Positions 4,777-6,443 of a stretch of 6,443 nucleotides of DNA are shown one piece after another; within the stretch, counting starts at the first letter, position 1, and every line of letters starts with the position of its first letter. The notes beneath the pieces were generated by a model. It worked only from the letters and a program-made list of their open reading frames with translations. It made no database searches and was not told the origin of the DNA. The stretch spans positions 1 to 6,443 of the forward strand of contig JAPWVA010000075.1 of NCBI GenBank assembly GCA_028275245.1, in the 5' to 3' direction. Made by a program: the position numbers and the translations under genes. This DNA comes from Actinomycetota bacterium (GTDB taxonomy: Bacteria > Actinomycetota > Geothermincolia > Geothermincolales > RBG-13-55-18).

Positions 4777-6254
4777 GCCACCACCCCCTTCTTGAACGGC
4801 CGGGGAATCTCCACCTTTAGGGTCTCCTCAAAGCGCACGTTGTTCACCACCAGGCGATTGAGCTGGTTGGTGCCTTCGTAGATCTGGGTGAGCTTGGCGT
4901 CCCGGTAGCACTTCTCCACCCAGCGCCGCTCCTCGCTGTCGTCGGGACCCATGAGGTTGAGGGCTCGGGAGCAGAGCTCCATGGCGTTGTCGGAACAGCT
5001 GAACTTGGCCAGTGAAGCGGTCTCCAGGAGCTGGGTTATGTCCTCGTCCTTGATGTAATAGCGCATGATGGCGTTCACCATGGCCTTCCCGTACCTGGAG
5101 TTGAGAAAATCATTGGTGAGCTTATTGGTCCTGAGGATGGCGGGAAGGCTAAGGGTCAGAACCATGACCGGCGCGAACAACACCTTCTTGAAGATACAAT
5201 CCCCCAACAATGCGTTGCTCATATAAAGCCCGCGGTTCTCCTGGATCATACCCCACATATCCGCTAAATTCATGCGGATGCGATCCTCGTCGATGGGTCG
5301 CTTGCCGTTCCTCTTGGTCTTGGCCCAGCGTAGGAAATGCTCGAAGGCCCCCCGGGCGATCCCAGTGGCTATGGCCCCCACTGGCCCCCGGGAGGCGGCC
5401 ATGATCATGAGGATACCGTTGGCCATGCCATCACCCTCGTAGCCGAGGACATGGGAATCGGGCACGAAGACGTCCTCGAAGAGGAGCTCGGCGGCGTGGC
5501 TAGCCCTCTGGCCCATCTTCAGCTCCACCCGGGGGGAGGAGAATCCCTTCATGTCCCTTTCCACCAGGAAGGTGGTCCAGGTCTCCAAGGGACGGCTCTT
5601 GTCCAAGGCCGCGCACACGGTGATGTACTTGGCCTCGCTGCCCCCCGAGATGAAGCACTTGCGGCCGTTCAGGATGTATCCGCCCTCCACCTTTCGGGCC
5701 TCCAGGGAGAGCTTGGCCACCTCCAGGAACTCCGGCTCCTCAACGTCGGTACCCGCGGAGGGCTCGGTGATGGCGTAGGCCATGGTCACCGGTTGCAATT
5801 TCCTCTCGCCCTCAACGATCTCGCCCAGGACGCGGTCCCAGTGCCCCATGGCCCCAGAGGTGACCAGGGGAGCTACCCCCAGGCTATGGGCACCTATGGC
5901 CAAGGCCATCCCGGAGCACCCGGAGCAGAGCTCGTCCATGAGGAGCGAGGTATTGGTGACCATGAACTCGGCGGCCGTGCCTCCCAGCTGTTTGGGGATG
6001 AAGATGGAGAGGAAGCGGTAGCGGCATGCCTGGCGCATGATCTCCCAGTCGAAATACTCAGGTTCCTCCTCCATGCGCCGGTCCAGCTCCAGGGCCTTGG
6101 GCAGGGCGTAATTGCGCTTGAATTCCTCCGCCTTCCTGACCGTCTCCACCAGCTCCGCCACGCCCCTCTTCCGCCCGCTCTCCCATAGGGTGCGCAGGAC
6201 GGGAAAGTCGCGGAAGAGACGTTTCCCGGTCTCCCCGAGATCCCTTTGGAACAT
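4773..6254 (-). CDS. Acyl-CoA dehydrogenase long subunit with catalytic glutamate and insert (493 aa)
   Basis: This flavoprotein of the acyl-CoA dehydrogenase family is expected to make a trans-2,3-enoyl-CoA from a saturated acyl-CoA and pass electrons to ETF or a similar carrier. Typical members have about 380 residues. Here there is an N-terminal extension of roughly 35 residues and an insert at about 350-408. The middle domain is canonical: MAYAITEPSAGTD (158-170), GYILNGRKCFISGG (192-205) and LLFEDVFVP (257-265). The active-site segment YRDAKLTQIYEGTNQ places the catalytic base at E460. The C-terminal FAD elements are degraded: QxxGGxG is NLMGPDD (433-439), and the RxxFG...HQ region reads KTKRNGK...EDR (312-325). 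These are the parts its downstream partner preserves. The insert includes a 17-residue hydrophobic run (358-374) that might contact membrane or partner. The start ATG follows AAAGGGGGG at a five-base spacing. It is the first gene of its transcript in view and overlaps the next by ATGA. Confidence 0.92.
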   Translation of the reverse strand: MFQRDLGETGKRLFRDFPVLRTLWESGRKRGVAELVETVRKAEEFKRNYALPKALELDRRMEEEPEYFDWEIMRQACRYRFLSIFIPKQLGGTAAEFMVTNTSLLMDELCSGCSGMALAIGAHSLGVAPLVTSGAMGHWDRVLGEIVEGERKLQPVTMAYAITEPSAGTDVEEPEFLEVAKLSLEARKVEGGYILNGRKCFISGGSEAKYITVCAALDKSRPLETWTTFLVERDMKGFSSPRVELKMGQRASHAAELLFEDVFVPDSHVLGYEGDGMANGILMIMAASRGPVGAIATGIARGAFEHFLRWAKTKRNGKRPIDEDRIRMNLADMWGMIQENRGLYMSNALLGDCIFKKVLFAPVMVLTLSLPAILRTNKLTNDFLNSRYGKAMVNAIMRYYIKDEDITQLLETASLAKFSCSDNAMELCSRALNLMGPDDSEERRWVEKCYRDAKLTQIYEGTNQLNRLVVNNVRFEETLKVEIPRPFKKGVVA

Positions 6255-6443
6255 GCTATCCCCCCTTTCTGATTTTCCGCAGCCGACTTAGCCGCTAGGT
6301 TACCGACCTTTCACTGAAAAACCCCTTTCCGGGATGCGAAACCACAAGGTAGCTCAGAACCCACCCGGGAGGCAAAGAAAATCCTTCCCGCCCCATCCGT
6401 GAAATCAAAACCCCTTCTGAGCTTCGCTCTCCCGTAAAGCCGA
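6255..6443 (-). other. Leader region upstream of the dehydrogenase pair
   Basis: No credible gene is seen in this 189-base stretch. It holds the ribosome site AAAGGGGGG (6260-6268), a TTTCA-C-TGAAA palindrome (6309-6319), and a nine-base inverted repeat: AGCTCAGAA at 6351-6359 and TTCTGAGCT at 6415-6423, separated by 55 bases. No pair of -35/-10 boxes with good spacing stood out, so the promoter may be diverged, use another sigma factor, or lie beyond the right edge. Confidence 0.4.

Noticed and set aside
5337..6188. A 283-codon open frame on the plus strand
   Set aside because: It lies entirely antisense to the long dehydrogenase, whose motifs are unmistakable. The translation is rich in Gly, His and Leu without domain motifs, as expected of the complement of GC-rich coding DNA.
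6419..6429. GAGC-GAA-GCTC hairpin on the minus strand, followed by a TTTT a few bases on
   Set aside because: The stem is only four pairs and the T-run is separated from it by AGAAGGGG, too weak to call a terminator.

Overview
All the genes in this window lie on the minus strand, so the biology reads from right to left. They encode five enzymes of CoA-thioester metabolism. In transcription order these are a long acyl-CoA dehydrogenase (4773-6254), a short acyl-CoA dehydrogenase (3712-4776), a thiolase of the SCP-2/archaeal-like branch (2313-3575), a nitroreductase-fold flavoprotein with an N-terminal two-cluster ferredoxin domain (1219-2217), and an AMP-forming acyl-CoA ligase cut off by the left window edge (1-1168). 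No tRNA, rRNA, CRISPR array, insertion sequence or origin is visible, and no gene-free stretch exceeds 300 bases. The longest is the 189-base leader at the right end.

The DNA is GC-rich, roughly 60% by eye. Start codons follow strong GGAGG/GGGGG Shine-Dalgarno sequences, and AGG and ATA codons are frequent. Together with an eight-cysteine ferredoxin fused to a flavoprotein, this suggests an anaerobic, possibly thermophilic bacterium such as a high-GC Clostridia/Peptococcaceae-type Firmicute, a deep-branching Actinomycetota or a sulfate-reducer-like organism. The taxon cannot be fixed from this sequence alone.

Layout: the two dehydrogenases overlap by four bases (ATGA) and are almost certainly translationally coupled. 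The short dehydrogenase's stop codon sits in the loop of a strong hairpin. A 136-base gap follows, holding a plausible sigma-70-type promoter and a small palindrome, and then the thiolase, the nitroreductase (95-base gap) and the ligase (50-base gap). The cluster looks like activation of an acid to its CoA ester, dehydrogenation, and thiolytic cleavage, with a redox protein alongside. No enoyl-CoA hydratase, hydroxyacyl-CoA dehydrogenase, ETF or DUF35 partner lies in the window.

The most notable point is that the two dehydrogenases have lost opposite halves of the normal active site. The long protein keeps the flavin-contacting TEPSAGTD motif and the catalytic glutamate (E460), but has a degraded C-terminal FAD-binding QxxGGxG motif and arginine/glutamine pair. 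The short protein keeps those C-terminal elements (R246, Q257, Q309-GG), but lacks the TEPxAGSD loop and has proline (P336) where the catalytic glutamate belongs. The sequence therefore predicts an obligate heteromeric dehydrogenase with composite FAD sites, like the actinobacterial steroid side-chain enzymes ChsE1-ChsE2, here in a gene cluster that looks anaerobic and carries an unusual hydrophobic insert in the long subunit.
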